NCBI GenBank assembly: GCA_039621445.1
Contig: CP154954.1
Location: forward strand, 33,519,455 to 33,583,454
Direction: 5' to 3'
DNA: 64,000 nucleotides
Source: Euglena gracilis
Lineage: Eukaryota; Euglenida; Euglenophyceae; Euglenales
Shown: piece after piece, positions 26,301 through 39,817 of the stretch
Position numbering within the stretch: position 1 is the stretch's first letter
Layout: each line of letters starts with the position of its first letter
Translations under genes and position numbers: made by a program
The notes under the pieces: model-generated
Told to the model about the DNA's origin: nothing
Databases searched by the model: none
Seen by the model: only the letters and a program-made list of their open reading frames with translations

Positions 26301-29300
26301 AGCTCTGTCCGCTCTGGTGATGAGATGCTCCCAGGACTGCTTTCTCTACTGGCAGTGATAAAAATAGAAAATAAAAATTGATGGCTGTTGCGCCATAGCG
26401 CAATGGGTAGGCTTTTGCAAAATGAAAATTTAAGAGTTATATTGCGCCAAAGCGCAATAGAAATATATTTTTAAAATTGTAAAAGCAACGTGGCTCTTGC
26501 GCCGACGCGCAATGTTGACCAATTTTAAGGCAACGTGACTGAGAGTAGGCTGCCATCCACCTGCACTACATTTTTCTGCTCTATCCCCTCTGGTGTTCTT
26601 ACTCCACCAGGGCCGTTTTCTCCCTGCGTTGTGAGATAAGTTTTAACCAGTTATATTGCGCTTCGGCCATGTTGTTTTTGCAATTTTAAAAATTGTATTT
26701 CTGCTTGCGCTTTGGCGCAATATACCTATTAAATTTCCATTCTTCATGAGCCTACCCATTTCGCTTTGGCGCAATGGAAACACACGTTTACACATATATT
26801 GTTATCATTGTGCAAGTGTGGCAATGGTCACCCACATGTTGAAATACAAAAAGTAAAAAATTGCGCCAAAGCGCAAATGGTTTTATTTTTTTGTAATGAA
26901 AAAAAATTGCGCCAAAGCGCAAATGCACAATGGAGTCCCCTTGTTTCATCACCCGGCGCTTTGTGTTCATGCACACTGGGCCCCGGGAACGCTGTGACAG
27001 TAGACCGTGGAGTTCCAAGTCGTTGCTTTCGTCCCCAGGCCCTGGGGTGCAGGGAGACACTATCTTCAGACTGTCCTGAGTCTCAGGCCACGGTGTTTGA
27101 AAACAGACTTTTTTTAGATTTGCGCGTCGGCGCAAATTTACAGTCCCTTTCAAAGCTAAGTGCGAGTTAGGCCACCTAAGAAAATACATCATTTTTGATG
27201 GAAAACAACATTTCCCCCAAAAAAATCTCCAAAATTTTCGGGTTGAAAATTGTTAGTTATCAGGAGGGGGATCAAAAAAATGCAGGTCAAAAAAATGGGA
27301 CCAAATTTTGGAGCATTCGAATTTTACTGAGAGTTTTTCTCTTTGGAAACTTTTTGGATTTTCAATGGCATTTTTTTTGCTTCAAAAACCTCTCAAAATC
27401 AAAATATGAGAAATGTTGAAATTTTAGAAGATGTGAAAAAAATGGGGTTTGGGGGGGTTTTAGGGGACCCCCTATACGGGTCCCAAAATAGGTCAAAGTT
27501 TTGTTGCAACCTTGCACAACATTTTTGGTAATTTTTTTGGAGTCAAATTTGAACCCCGTAAAATTGTTCTCAAAATTTCAAAGTTTCAAAGTCAAAAATT
27601 TTAAGTTGAACTTCCTTGAATTGAATTAATTGCTACCCACATGCTATAACGAGAGTAAGTGTTGGCCAGTTTTAACCGTATATGCAATGTGTGCAACTCA
27701 CCAACATATAACATTTACTTCTCTTGAGGGTTTGATGTTTTCAATGAATGCAGTGTAATTTCCTATTCAGATTGTTCAGTGGTATTCTTCTTCTGATATA
27801 ACCCCCCCAAATACAAAAACCCCCGGTTTTGTATTTGGGCGGAAATTTCACGACCCCCGTGGGGGTTTTATATTTGGGGGGGGGGGTATATTTTTTTTTC
27901 GGTCGGAAAAATCAACTTTTTGGCAGGACCAGCAGTCACTTTTTCGGTCCAAAATCACAAATATGTCCACCCTTGGGGGTCCAAAAATTTCACTTTTCGG
28001 GCGAAGGAGCAATTTTCACACTTTTGGGTAAAAACTGCTCCCAAATCTGCCAAAAATCACAATTTCAGGAGAGATTTTGTCATTTTTTTTCCTTCCGGCG
28101 CTTTGCGCCTGAGGTGGGGTTTTATATTCGGGCGGGGTTTCAAGGTCCTCAGGGGGTTTTAATATTTGGGCGAGGTTTTGCATTTGGGGGGGGGTTATAT
28201 TTGGGGGGGGTTAGTGATCTGTTCAAAAATTATTTCGTTGGGGTTGAGGAAGCGGAAAACCGCTTCTTTGCATTCTCCTGTTTTTTTTTTCACGCGGTTT
28301 CCCCCATCATCTCCAAATGACCCAGTACTTCAATCGCAGACAGAGGACCAAAAAGGTCTGTATATTCTTCCTCTTCCGTTTACAGAGCGTCAGAATTTTT
28401 GGGCAATTTACACAATGTGCAAGGGAGGGGGTTGGTCAATGACTAAGTGATTGTTTGGGCTGGTTGCCAACTTCCAGGGGAAGAGGGGAGAGGTATGTAA
28501 TGGTCTTTTCGGGGCAGGCCACGGCAGAATGGGAAGTCCTGGTGGAGGGGTGGACCCCCCAACCGGGAGGTGGGGGGGGTCGACCCTGCTTTTGAAAAAT
28601 GAACCCAAAATACATGATTTTGTGATGGAAAACCGCAAAGCAGAGAACACCAAGAGGCCATCAACAAGGCATCAAGAGGCAATCAACAGCAATGGGCCCA
28701 GCCAGGTGCTCAGGATCTTTTGCCCCGTCGTCAGGATCCGGTGGGATCCGGTGGGATCCGGTGGGATCCGGTGGGATCCGGTGGGATCCGGTGGGGTCCG
28801 GTGGGGTCCGGTGGCTGTCTGATGATAACAGCGACAGGGGGGGGAAGGAACACTAGGGGTCCATGAATGACTTTGTCCCTGCAAAATTAGTGGACCACCT
28901 TTTCTGGAACCCTGCAAAATTATTATTGATTTGCCACTTTTTCTTCAAGCAATTTGACATCAAACAGTGCTGTGATGAATTTAATTAATTTAATACTCCT
29001 CTTCACTGGAGAGCAAAATATTGTGGCGTTTCTTTGCACTTTTTGCCTCCTTCTTTTCCAGAAAGATGCATCGCTTTTCACTTTTGTTTCTTGATGAGGG
29101 CAAAGTTATTTGGACAAATCTTTTTTTGGCATTCCCCTCGGCAAATTGATTTGGGCACGCAAAGCTCTTGGGCTCTGCTAAAAGGCGGGGTTTGGGGGGT
29201 TGCAGGGAAAGAACCAAAAATTTAACTTCCTTTTTTTGTGGGGTGGGGGTGCGCTGGGGGGTGGGTGCGAAGAAACAAAAGCTTTGTTTATTTTCTTTTT

Positions 29301-32300
29301 TTTGCGGGGTGTGGGGGTGAATATGAAAATAAATTCCTCCATTTTGGGCATTAATGTGGGAGAGTGGGGGGAGTGGGGGGGTGAGGGTCAACCGTTCAAA
29401 CCATTTTCTTTTTGTTTCATAGACATAGCCTGCGTACAAAATTGGTCACTTACGAGGAGGATCCGCGGAGGGTCAGGAACCAGCCTCCGGAGAGGCTCAG
29501 GTACCAAGCTCCGCGGAGGCTCAGGAAACCAAAAGTCAGGATTCCAAATTTTCTGGGGGGGGTTCTCCCCTCCCCAGTAGAACGATCGGCTTAAATTGAA
29601 AAAACCACCGACGTATTCTGAATGGCAAACCATCCACAAATGGAAATCCTTTTAACTCCTTTCCAGGAAAGGGCTTGCCATTAGATCAAACAAATTGGGA
29701 CGTTGAATGTTTCCAGGTTTGCATTTTTGGGTGGGGCTTCAATTTCGCCCCTGCATCGAAACAGCCACCTAAATTTTCCACCTCAAAAATAATAATTTTC
29801 GAACAATCAAAATTGGCAATCAATTGCCAGTTTTTTGATGTGTTTTAAAAATGCATGAACTTTTTTTTGCCAAAATAGAATTGGTTGACGTAAATGTGAG
29901 TGTCAATCTGCAGACTTTAGATGGCAAAAAAGCAATACCTTTCGTGTCCTTTTGCATGCACATCTGGAGACCAGATCTGGGAGACCCCAGATCTAAACAC
30001 CTCCTCCAAGTTTAACAAGATTTTACAATGACTTATGACAGCCTTTATTTGCAAAAGGGTCCCATTTTTAACAAAAGGAAGCGTGGGTTTCTTGTCTTCC
30101 CCCTGAAAATGCCCAAAAATGTGTTTCGCCATGTTCACCTTCGGAGCAGGCACAGGAGGGCATGGGAGGAGTGGTCGCATTAAGAAAAATTCCTTCAGCA
30201 CCGAAGCAAAATTATTTAAAAATCCTGACACATATGAAAAAAAAAACCGGAAAAAGTGGGTTGGGATGATGGAGGTGGGGGTGGTCGTCCGCCCCCCACC
30301 CATCACATATAAAGTTTCCAGGCCCAAAGCAGAAGTGCCTTCAGTCCCTGGATCGCTTTACAGTGGGACCCCGCCAGAAATCAAAAAAAAAGCTGCCTTT
30401 CATATTTACCACTCGTAGTAGATGTCAGGTCTCGGTGTGGGGTGAGGAAAATTGTACCTTTGCAGCTGACACTGGGAATGTTCAATTGCAAGTGAATGAG
30501 AAACATGCCTATGGGGGAACCTCAGCAATCAAAAGGAAGAGTTAAAACATATGCCTGTTGGAAGTGAGGCATCCATTGAGTGGACGAGGCATGCCACACA
30601 CTACACACCCCGGGTTCTTCTTGACGGCATCTCCGATCAGCCTAGCTGATTCTGCCTCACCCTCTGCAAGGACAATTGGATGCAGGGTGCTGTCACTGAT
30701 ACAGCATGACAAATACAGGTGCATTTCTCAAAGGACTTCCTCAAGCAAAAAAAAAAACCCGCCCCGCACATTCAGTCAAAACCCCACAGGAACAATGACC
30801 GAGAATATCCACATTTTGGTAAAAACAGATCGACTTCGGGGGGGGGGAGATGATTTCTGGCAATATTGGACCATATCCCATCCACCCAAAACGTCAAAAT
30901 GTGGGTTTTTTGGCCTTATATTTTTTCTAATTTTGACCCCGTTCAATCCCCAAATCGGCTGTTTTTTTTGCCCCTTACACCTGAGGGTGGTCCTGAAGGT
31001 CCTCAACGTAACACAAGGTGCCTGTCCCCCCAAAGACCACCTGAACCTGCAAACTTTCTTCGCCCAAAGACCCAAAAGAAATCAACGAAACCCGGAAGTA
31101 GCCTTCATCTCATATCGAACTTTCAGCCATCCCCCAGAGCCCAGCCCCCCCCCCCCCCGCCAAACTGCCCCGACCCGACCGGACCCTGCCTTTGCTGCGC
31201 TTCTCCTGCACTGCCTGCTCCACCTGGAAGCGAGCCCGCTCCGCCTGCTGCTGCGCCACCTGCTTGGCCTCCACAGCGGAGGAGTACTCGCGCCCAAAGG
31301 TGAGGTGCACGATGGCCACGTCCTGCAGGAGGGGGCGGAAAAAGGGGACATGATGTGCCTGCGAAGAGCCCAACCTACTCCACACTTGCTCCTGGCACTA
31401 CCCGGGACTCAAAGAAGCACCTGAAAAACCTGCTTGGAAACAAAAAAAGCAATACTTCCAAACCTCTTACAAAAACTGAACAGATGTGCGAACTATGAAA
31501 AATAAATGCAGGCTGTATGAGGGCTTTGCACATTTATTGGACGTCACGCAGCTTCCAGCAAGGGGGGCTCTATAATTTTGGTTCCGGCTTATGTCATAGA
31601 CGTCATTGCATCTTGTTCTTCATCCCTCACCTCTTAAATCCCACATGAATCAGGCATTTGTGGGGAGGGGGAAAGTCAAAAAAATGCCTTCTTAGCCAAA
31701 AATACTTCCTTCCTTTGGGAAATTATGCAATAGCTTGCCGCAACTCCGTTGAAAGGCTTCCCATCCTTCTGTTTGGGTGGACTGGGGAGGAGTGCTTGTG
31801 TGGTGAATGCTTTTTGTTCAAGATGGGGTGCTCCTGTTTGAACACTGCTCCTGTAGAGGCCCTGTCTTATTAGCTGGGATTAAACCAATTCGACATGGCA
31901 CTACTTTAAATGCCTGCAGCTATTTCCTGTTGATTTCTAACAAACAATTGGCCAAAAGGTAAAGCACACACCTCCACCATCACGTTGAACTGCTTGCAGC
32001 GGTTCACGAGATGCGTACTGATCTCAGCACTGACATCCTGCCGGCGCGTCAGCAACTCCGAAACATTGTACTGTGCCAGGACAGACTTCATGACCTCGTT
32101 TCCTGTGAAGCCATAACACGCAATCCGAAACATCATCATATAGCCTGTGGGAAACTCTCAGAGACAAACCACTGGTGAAACTGAATTGAAACATATCATG
32201 GAAGGTGCTGGATGGTTGCAGTGGGGCGCGGCTGTGCTCGAAAGCCTGGTGTGGGGGGGGGTCTGACCCCCCACCCAGGAGGTGGGAAGGAGTGGGTCAA

Positions 32301-35300
32301 CCCCCCCCCACCACGCACTGCCCAAGGAAAACTTTGAATTAAACACCGGCACCCCTCGAAATACGGGAAGGCCTGCTGGGGGGGCAGCCCGCCCATAGAA
32401 TTTTGGGGATTCTTGTACAACCCTGGGCTGGGGGCAGGGTATTAAGTGAGAGAAGGGGGAAGGGGGGGTCCCGGACCCCCCTCCCCGGGCAGCGGGGTGG
32501 TCCAGCACCCCCGTCCCCCCCCCAAAGATAAAACCCCCCTGAGGACCTTGAAACCCCGCCCGAATATAAAACCCCCCCTCTGGCGCGACCGGAAAGTCGA
32601 CAAAATCTCTCCTGAAATTGCGATTTTTGGCAGATTTGGGTGCAATTTTTACCAAAAACGTTTGAAAATTGCTCCTTCGACCAAAAAGGGAAAATTTTTG
32701 ACCCCCCAGGTGGACATATTTGTGATTTTGGACCGAAAAAGTGACTACTGTGTCCCGCCAAAAAGTTGATTTATCCGATTGAATATAAACCCCCCCAAAT
32801 ATAAAACCCCCTGTGGGGTCTTGAAATTTCCGCCCAAATATAAAACCGGGGGCTTTATATTTGGGGGGGGGGTTAATTTTTTCTCCGGGGAAGAAAAAAA
32901 TTTGGTTGTATGGGGGGTCCCCAGACCCCACCCCCTCTAGGGAGGGGGTTGGCCCCCCCTCCATATAAACCCCCCCCCAAATAACACACCCCCCCGGTGT
33001 GTTATTTGGGCACCCGAACTGGGGCCCCAGGGGGGGGTGTGTTATTTGGGGGGGGGGTGTTATTTTTACATGGAAAACCAAAGGAAAACAGGGGGGGGGG
33101 TGTTATTTGGGCGCTCGAAATCGGTACCCGAGGGGGGGTGTGTTATTTGGGGGGGGGGGGGGTTATTTGGGGGGGGGTGTTATTTGGGGGGGGGGGGGGT
33201 TATTTGGGGGGGTGTGTTATTTGGGGGGGGGGTTTACAAAGCCAACGCTCACTTAATGCCCTGGCTGGGGGGGGGGAAGCTGGCTGCCAAGCTGGATCAG
33301 GCTAGCTGAAACTCCCCAAAAACCACAAATTCAGTTGTGAAACAATCCAGCAGCCATAGCTATGTTTGGGCACACCTCAAGGTAAACCCAGAGAATTTTG
33401 GGAATTTTTGGTGACATCTGGCTGCAGTGAGCTGGACCCAAATTGCGACTGGGAGTTGAGTGAGACTGGTTGGAGATCAGTGGTGGATTGGGGTTGAGTC
33501 CATTTTGGCCACCCTTGTCCAGAGTCTAAAAAGGTATTACCAAACGAGTTCTAGGAACTTTTGCAGTGAGGTTAAAGCGTAGACAAAAATTACAGTGCCA
33601 AAACATATGATAAAAGGCATTATGGTTAAAAAAAAACAATTTCATTCATTTTGGTGAAACGGTGTTTTTTTGAAAAATAGAATGGTAAAATTCAATATCC
33701 AACCAGTTTTAGCTCTGTTCTGCTATGTGTCAAGATGTTTTGTCCTTTCTTTTCATTGAAGAGTCAAATTAGGCAACTTTGCCTAAAAAAATGCCTGAGA
33801 AGTCAATATTTGTTGCCATGCATGCATTTTCTGTCGTTTTGGGGCAATTTTTAGACCATTTTCCAGTTACTGTTAATCACTTTGTCTGGGGCTTCGTGGA
33901 AGAGGGGTGTGAGAGCTGACACCGATCAAAAAGCACAATAAAAACAACCTGAATATTTGTCCACCCTGTAAACAGAAGAACTGGGCAAAGGAATCAACAA
34001 CAAAAAAACACACATTGAATCACCTGGTGAAGCAAGAAAGAATTATTATAAATCCTCTCTCAAAAAGCTTACCATCCTCAAATGTAAAGCCCCCCAGGGG
34101 GTTTAAGGGGTTTGGTTCGACGCCTAAATACCAGGCTTTTGCTTAAGGACCCCCCAGGGGGGGTACTGGCTAGCCAATCGGCTAGACACTGGAAAAAGTG
34201 GACTAGCTAGACCCCCCTCCCCCCGGGGGGTCCGGGCTCCCCTGGACTTGAAAATGAGGTTTTTAACAGGTTTTTGGCTGATTTTGCTCCAAAAATTCCC
34301 AAAAATGGCCAAAAACGGGCATTTTTGGCCATTTTTGGGGGTCCCAAAAAAATTTTTGGCGCTTCGCGCCGGTCACTGGAAAAAAATTTTCCACTAGCTA
34401 GCCCTGCTAGCAGACCCCCCGGGGGGGGGGGGTCTGCTAGAAAACCCACTAGCCAAATTTGGACTAGCTGCAGTCCAGCCCCCCCAGGGGGGGTACTGCA
34501 ATCCCTTCAAAAGCCTGCTAAATACCAGGTTTTGTGTAGAGCTCTTTACTTGCCTAATGGTGGCATGGAGCAGCAGATGCTTGGGAGACATGGTTGCCCG
34601 GCGGCCCGGCGGCCTGGCGCAGCGTTCAGTTGCAGGGGAATCAAAATAACATTACAAATGGCTTTTTAAAGAATTGGCCAGATATATATTTTGAAGGTTT
34701 CCAATTTTGTAACCCAAAAAAAGATCAAAACGGGGCAAGGTGCGATCCCCACCCCCTGCATATAGGCCGCCTGGACCAGCTAGGCGTCTGGCCACAAACA
34801 TATGCCATTTTGGGGTCAAAAAATCGAACATTTCAAAATATCTTAAAATGGTGGAGACCCAAAGAAATAACTGGGGCCTTCCATCACCCTGTACAGGCTC
34901 CAGGACCAAAATATTCAATGCAAAAATGCAAAAAAGCGTAGAAAAAAGTGCAAAGCAATGCAAAAAATTCAATTTGCATGTAAATTCCTTCAGGAGCTCG
35001 GCGGGGTTGTACACTTTTCTGCTAGAGGACTTTTTTCCATCTCACTTTTCACCTCCTCGGGGGAAAATTTGTCACTTTGCAACAGCATTTTCCTATGCAA
35101 CACAGTGCATATTCTGGACAATTATTTGCGCTTTTCTAACCCATAAAAACATCAGCAAAACAATGTCTTGCAAATTTTTTCAAAAATGCCAAAAAAACAC
35201 TGCAAAGTGCCGCACCAAAAGCAAATATGGTGCAAAGGTGCAAAATCGCACGGTGGTTTACCCAGTGGTTCACTGCTGTTGACGTGAAATCGGTCCAGAA

Positions 35301-38300
35301 ATTATGTAATATGCAACTTCCAGTTCCTTGTAATAGAGCAGTTTGCAAAAAAAAAAAAAAACCATCGTAAAGGTAAATGTGCAAAAAATTGTAAAAAATG
35401 CGACTTTTCACAAATTTTCCAACCATGCAATTTTTTCAAGAAATGCTTGCTTATCCCCCCCCCTGGTACTGTACGGGGTGTCAGAGGTCCTAACGCTTCA
35501 TTTTTAGGTCCACAGTTATTTCCTTTGATTTGCCCATCCTGTAGATATTTTGAAATTTCCATTTTCGAGATATCTTTGAAACATCGATTTTCGACACCCC
35601 AAACCAGCCCAAAATGGACTCGAAAATGGGCCAAAGTTGGCCGAAGAATGGCCGTAACTCGGGCTACATCAAGAGTTGGGAAAAAAATAAAAGATGGTTG
35701 GATAGGGCATTCCGAGGGCTTCATCTTTTGGTCGTCGGACATTTCCTTCATCTTCCTTTCCTTCAAAATAGTTTGAAAAATTGATTTTAGACCCAAAAAA
35801 GGCCTAAAAACTCCCCCAAATGGCTGTTTTGGGCAAAAAAAAAAGCGGGCCAGAACACAAACCAGGCATGTCCGTATGGAATGCTTTCAATTTTGGTCAA
35901 TATCCATTTTGGAACGATGGTTTTCCAAAATCGCGACATTGGCTGATTCTTTTGATTTGGCATTGGAAATAGATGCCTTTTCATCCAATGCACATGCCCG
36001 TTTGCCACGTCATTGGTCACAACACTCGGCAGCTAAAACAGCATCCAGGGGCGATAAAGGGTCTCTGGGGCACATTTGTTTTGGCAGACACTTTCCGAAA
36101 TGCAATGTGAATTTTCTTGAATTATTTCCGAAAAAAAAGCTTTTGACCGAAAATAACACCCCAGCCAAATGGCAGAGTCAAAATTGGGGGGGGGGGGTTA
36201 ATCCTACCCAGTTTGGACCCCTTGTCGGCTGAATAACCCGAGCCTGGCAGGGAGTTGGGGGGTCAAACAGAGGTGATTCAGAAAGCCAGGATCCAGGCGC
36301 CCGCAAAAAATTCAGGGAATGGGTCCAAGGTCATGGTGATAATCCGCTGTTTTCATTACCTGCCCAGGGGTGGGGGTTCTTCACCCCCCCCCCTTTCCCT
36401 GGTGGTGAGCTTCGCTAACTCTGAAGAAATAAAACCTCAAGCTACATAGCCCCCACCCCAAATGTGAAGCCCGCGGGATGATACCATTCAGGGAAAAAAA
36501 CAGAAATTTTTGGGTGGATAAAACAGTATTCCAGCAGAACTCCATGCTGCACAAAAAATGCACATTTCGGTACGCGATAAGAGATATGCAACCCAAAATT
36601 CTGACATATTGGCATTTTACCGCATTTGAAGACCGCCAAAATGTTGTAGGCCACCCAGAAAAGTTTTTCCCCTCACATGGCCCCAAGGGTCTTCACACCG
36701 AAATTCACACCGGGGGGGCTTTTGTATTTGGCGTGTTTGCTTCAGTTGAAAGAAAACACTATTTGACCTTTCTTGCTTGACACTTTGACACTTTGTGGTA
36801 AACAGATGATGTGGCAATGTGTTCCAAGCGCCAGCATGATGCAAAGCAGGTCAGTTTTTTTGAGCTACTTCGCAATAGCACACCCACGGACGGCAAGAGG
36901 CGCTGGGCGTAATTTGTCCCAAGTGTGCGATAGAGCTGTGTAAGGTCATTGCCAGGGCGGTACAAAACTCGGAGTGTGAGATCAGGTCAAAGATGCTGTT
37001 CGGCCAACCCAAAAGCAGAAATATTCTCCAGACCTATCATCGATGTCAACAAGAATGGAACGATCTCAGACATGAGCACAGTTCCCATTGAGGTATGAGG
37101 ATGGGGGGTCCCGTGGGCTAGCTGGAAAAAGGTGCTGGCTGGAAAAAAGGTGTTGGTTAAGTGGGGGTTCCGGGGGGGGGGGGGGGGGCTGGTGGCTGGA
37201 CCTGGCGGGTAGCAAAAAAATGGGTTGGGATATTTCAGCCAAAGATTGGAGAAAACCATGGCCATTTTGAACAAGACATCGCGCAGTGACCTCCCTGGGT
37301 CCACCTCAGAGGCTGGAAAAAAAAATGGGCTGGCTGAAAAAAATTGGGCTGGCTGGAAAAAGGCAATCCCCCCCTTGCCCCCCCCCATAGGGGTCCCCCA
37401 GCTAGAAGTGGGCCCGACCCGGGGTCAAATTGGGTTCCAAAAAAAATCGAAAAGCCAAAAAAATGCCCAAAAAACTGCCAATTATGCAAAAAATGGATTT
37501 TTTTTTGACCCCAAATATGCACTAGCTAGCTCAAATCCGACCCGTTTCTGCCCAATTTCCCTCGAAAGTCAAAAATCTGTTACTGTCCAGCCGCACAAAG
37601 GGCGGCTGGAAAAAAATCAAAACTCGTCGACGGGGCGAAAACGACTGCTGGCTGGAAAAAAGCTGCTGGCTGGCTGGACTCCCCCCCCCCAGGGGGATGG
37701 GTCCACTTCGTTTCGGCAAATGACACCCTGTTACTGTTTTGAACCATTCTTGCAAAAATTTTGGCGCGTTGCGCCAAAAATATTTTTGTTCCAGCCCAGC
37801 TTCACTAAGCTGGTCCCAACCATGCTTGTGCTTACCGACCGGGGGGGGAGGGTGGGTGCTATAGGGTGCCTGCCCCTAGTGGGCACACCCCACCCGGGGG
37901 GGGGGGGGGGGCCGGGGGGCCCAGAAAATTTTCATTAAAAATGGCCTTTTCTGGGCCCCCGGCGCCTTTGGCGTCGGGGTCGGAGGGGGGTGCCTGCTGT
38001 GGGCAGGCACCCCCCCAAAACCCCACCCTGCCCTGCCTGTGGGTGGGTGCTATGGGGTGCCTGCCCCTAGCACCCACCCACCCACCGTGGGGTGGGCACC
38101 CGACTAAGCACAAGCCTCCTCCCAACTTTCAGTGGCCCCCAGGATTCCACAGCCCGGCTAGGAGCTGCTGACAAGTTTTTGGAACTTTTTGACAGAATTT
38201 TTGAAAAAATGTTCAAAATTTATTCGAAAAATTTGACAGCACTTGCGAGACACTTTGACAAACTTCTGCAAAAAATTGACACAGAAATTGAAACGTTGGT

Positions 38301-39767
38301 GTGGCGTTTTGTGCGATAGGGCAGTTTCAGGGACTAAAAAAAATTCAAATAAAATGCCATTTTTTCAAAAACCATGCAAAAAAACATGTCAAAAACTTTC
38401 AAAAAAACCCTGTGAAAACGCTCAGGAATTCTGTTAAATTTTTTTCATCAGTTCTGTCATTTCTTTGCGAGAATTAGTCAATTCATTCCAAGGATAGAGG
38501 GCGCCGGCTGCAAGGAATTGGTTCCACATCAACTTTTCAGGGGGGTGAAATTGAACGCAAAAGGGTTAATTTAAACGTTGCCAGAGGGAGAATAAAACAA
38601 CAAAAAAACCGCAGGGGTTTTTGGGGCAGCCTGCAAAAAGTTCACTCCCTTGCTGGAAAAAAATTTAACGCAGCCAAATTGGGAAAAGATATCAGTGGTG
38701 TTACCACATTCGCGATTCCCAGCAAAGAGCACCTTTTGTGACCATTTGCAAGTCACGACTTCCAGAGGCAGATGATATTTCGGAAGGTCGTGTCCGGCAG
38801 TCATAAATTATCGGCCACTCCACAAATGGGAGCTTGAAATTCATCCCAGGTGAATACACACGGTTCTGTGGAACAACCAATGAAAATTTGCATATAATGA
38901 TGTTCCTCAAAAAATTCCTCCAATAAAGTAAAGCCCCAGAGTCAACTCTCAGGAAAAAAATACCCTCTTGATTTTTTATGAAAAAAAATATGCTAAAAAT
39001 GGATCAAATATCACACAGGTGCGCAAGGGAAAATGGAAACCTCGACCAAATATGGACAGTAAGTGTGGCCCCGCTGACGGTCTTAAACCCCCCCCCCCCC
39101 CGCTGACGTTGTAGATTCCTCCCGAATCCAGAACCGAGGTCCATATTTTTCTAAGGCTCCTTGCTCCCAAAGTCTTGGCCCCAACAAAAACATTTGCAGT
39201 GCAGGCCCGAGAGCCCAAAACGCTGTCCGTTTATTTGCGTGGATTCTGTTCTCCTCCTTCTCTTCTTCATTGCTTGAATGTTTTCTTTGAATGCTGAGTT
39301 TTGTCCGAACAGGACAAAAGTTTTGGTTTATGAGTGCCTTTACGAGGATGGATTTCTCCAGCTTCTTTCATGAGCAAGTCCCCCCGCCCCCAAGGTGCTA
39401 TGAGCAGGCAGGGGGGTTGGGCACTCTCGACCCGGGGGGGAGGGGGGGTTGGGTTTGGGGTGGGCATTTTTTCTTGAAACCATGTATTGAAGCTCTGGCT
39501 TCACGCCCGAACTGGTGTCCAGAACGCCGGTTCGGGCGGAAAGACAGTGTCCAGGGGACCCAAAATAAAAAGTGCCAAAAAGTGTCCAAAATGGTTTTTA
39601 GACACGTGGCAATCATATCTGAGCAGTTTTTGGGGGGGTATTTAGCCAGAAATTGGGGTATTTTGTGCAACAATTTCATTTGGTCAAATTTGGGGGATTT
39701 CTGAAATAGAATATATATATATATATACCATGGTATGTGTGGTATACGCGCTATATGTGCTGTATGG

Positions 39768-39817
<50 letters not shown>

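Larger units (their letters stand above)
23550..27140. repeat. Cluster of TTGCGCnnnnGCGCAA palindromes
   Basis: About fourteen copies of an imperfect palindrome (Y)TTGCGC-NNNN-GCGCAA(R), for example near 23564, 24157, 24287, 24388, 24500, 24524, 24551, 26388, 26442, 26499, 26705, 26860, 26907 and 27119, plus two half copies (26655, 26762). The spacer varies (TTAA, CGAA, TTCG, CAAA, TTGG) but stays roughly self-complementary. They are confined to the region around the nested gene. Confidence 0.85.
28215..30608. other. PHB2 intron 6, distal part, no exon assigned
   Basis: G-rich and AT-rich intronic text. A frame at 28990-29090 (minus; [20 protein letters not shown]) is charged but has no splice support. 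Confidence 0.5.

Noticed and set aside
30558-31424. 288-codon plus frame
   Set aside because: Antisense to PHB2 exons 5 and 6.
32158-33081. 307-codon minus frame rich in Gly and Pro
   Set aside because: Lies over a dispersed repeat and G/C-runs; composition reflects homopolymers.
37225-37938. 237-codon plus frame
   Set aside because: Covers the GGCTGGCTGGAAAAA dispersed repeat; not conserved as coding in the partner at 11.6 kb.
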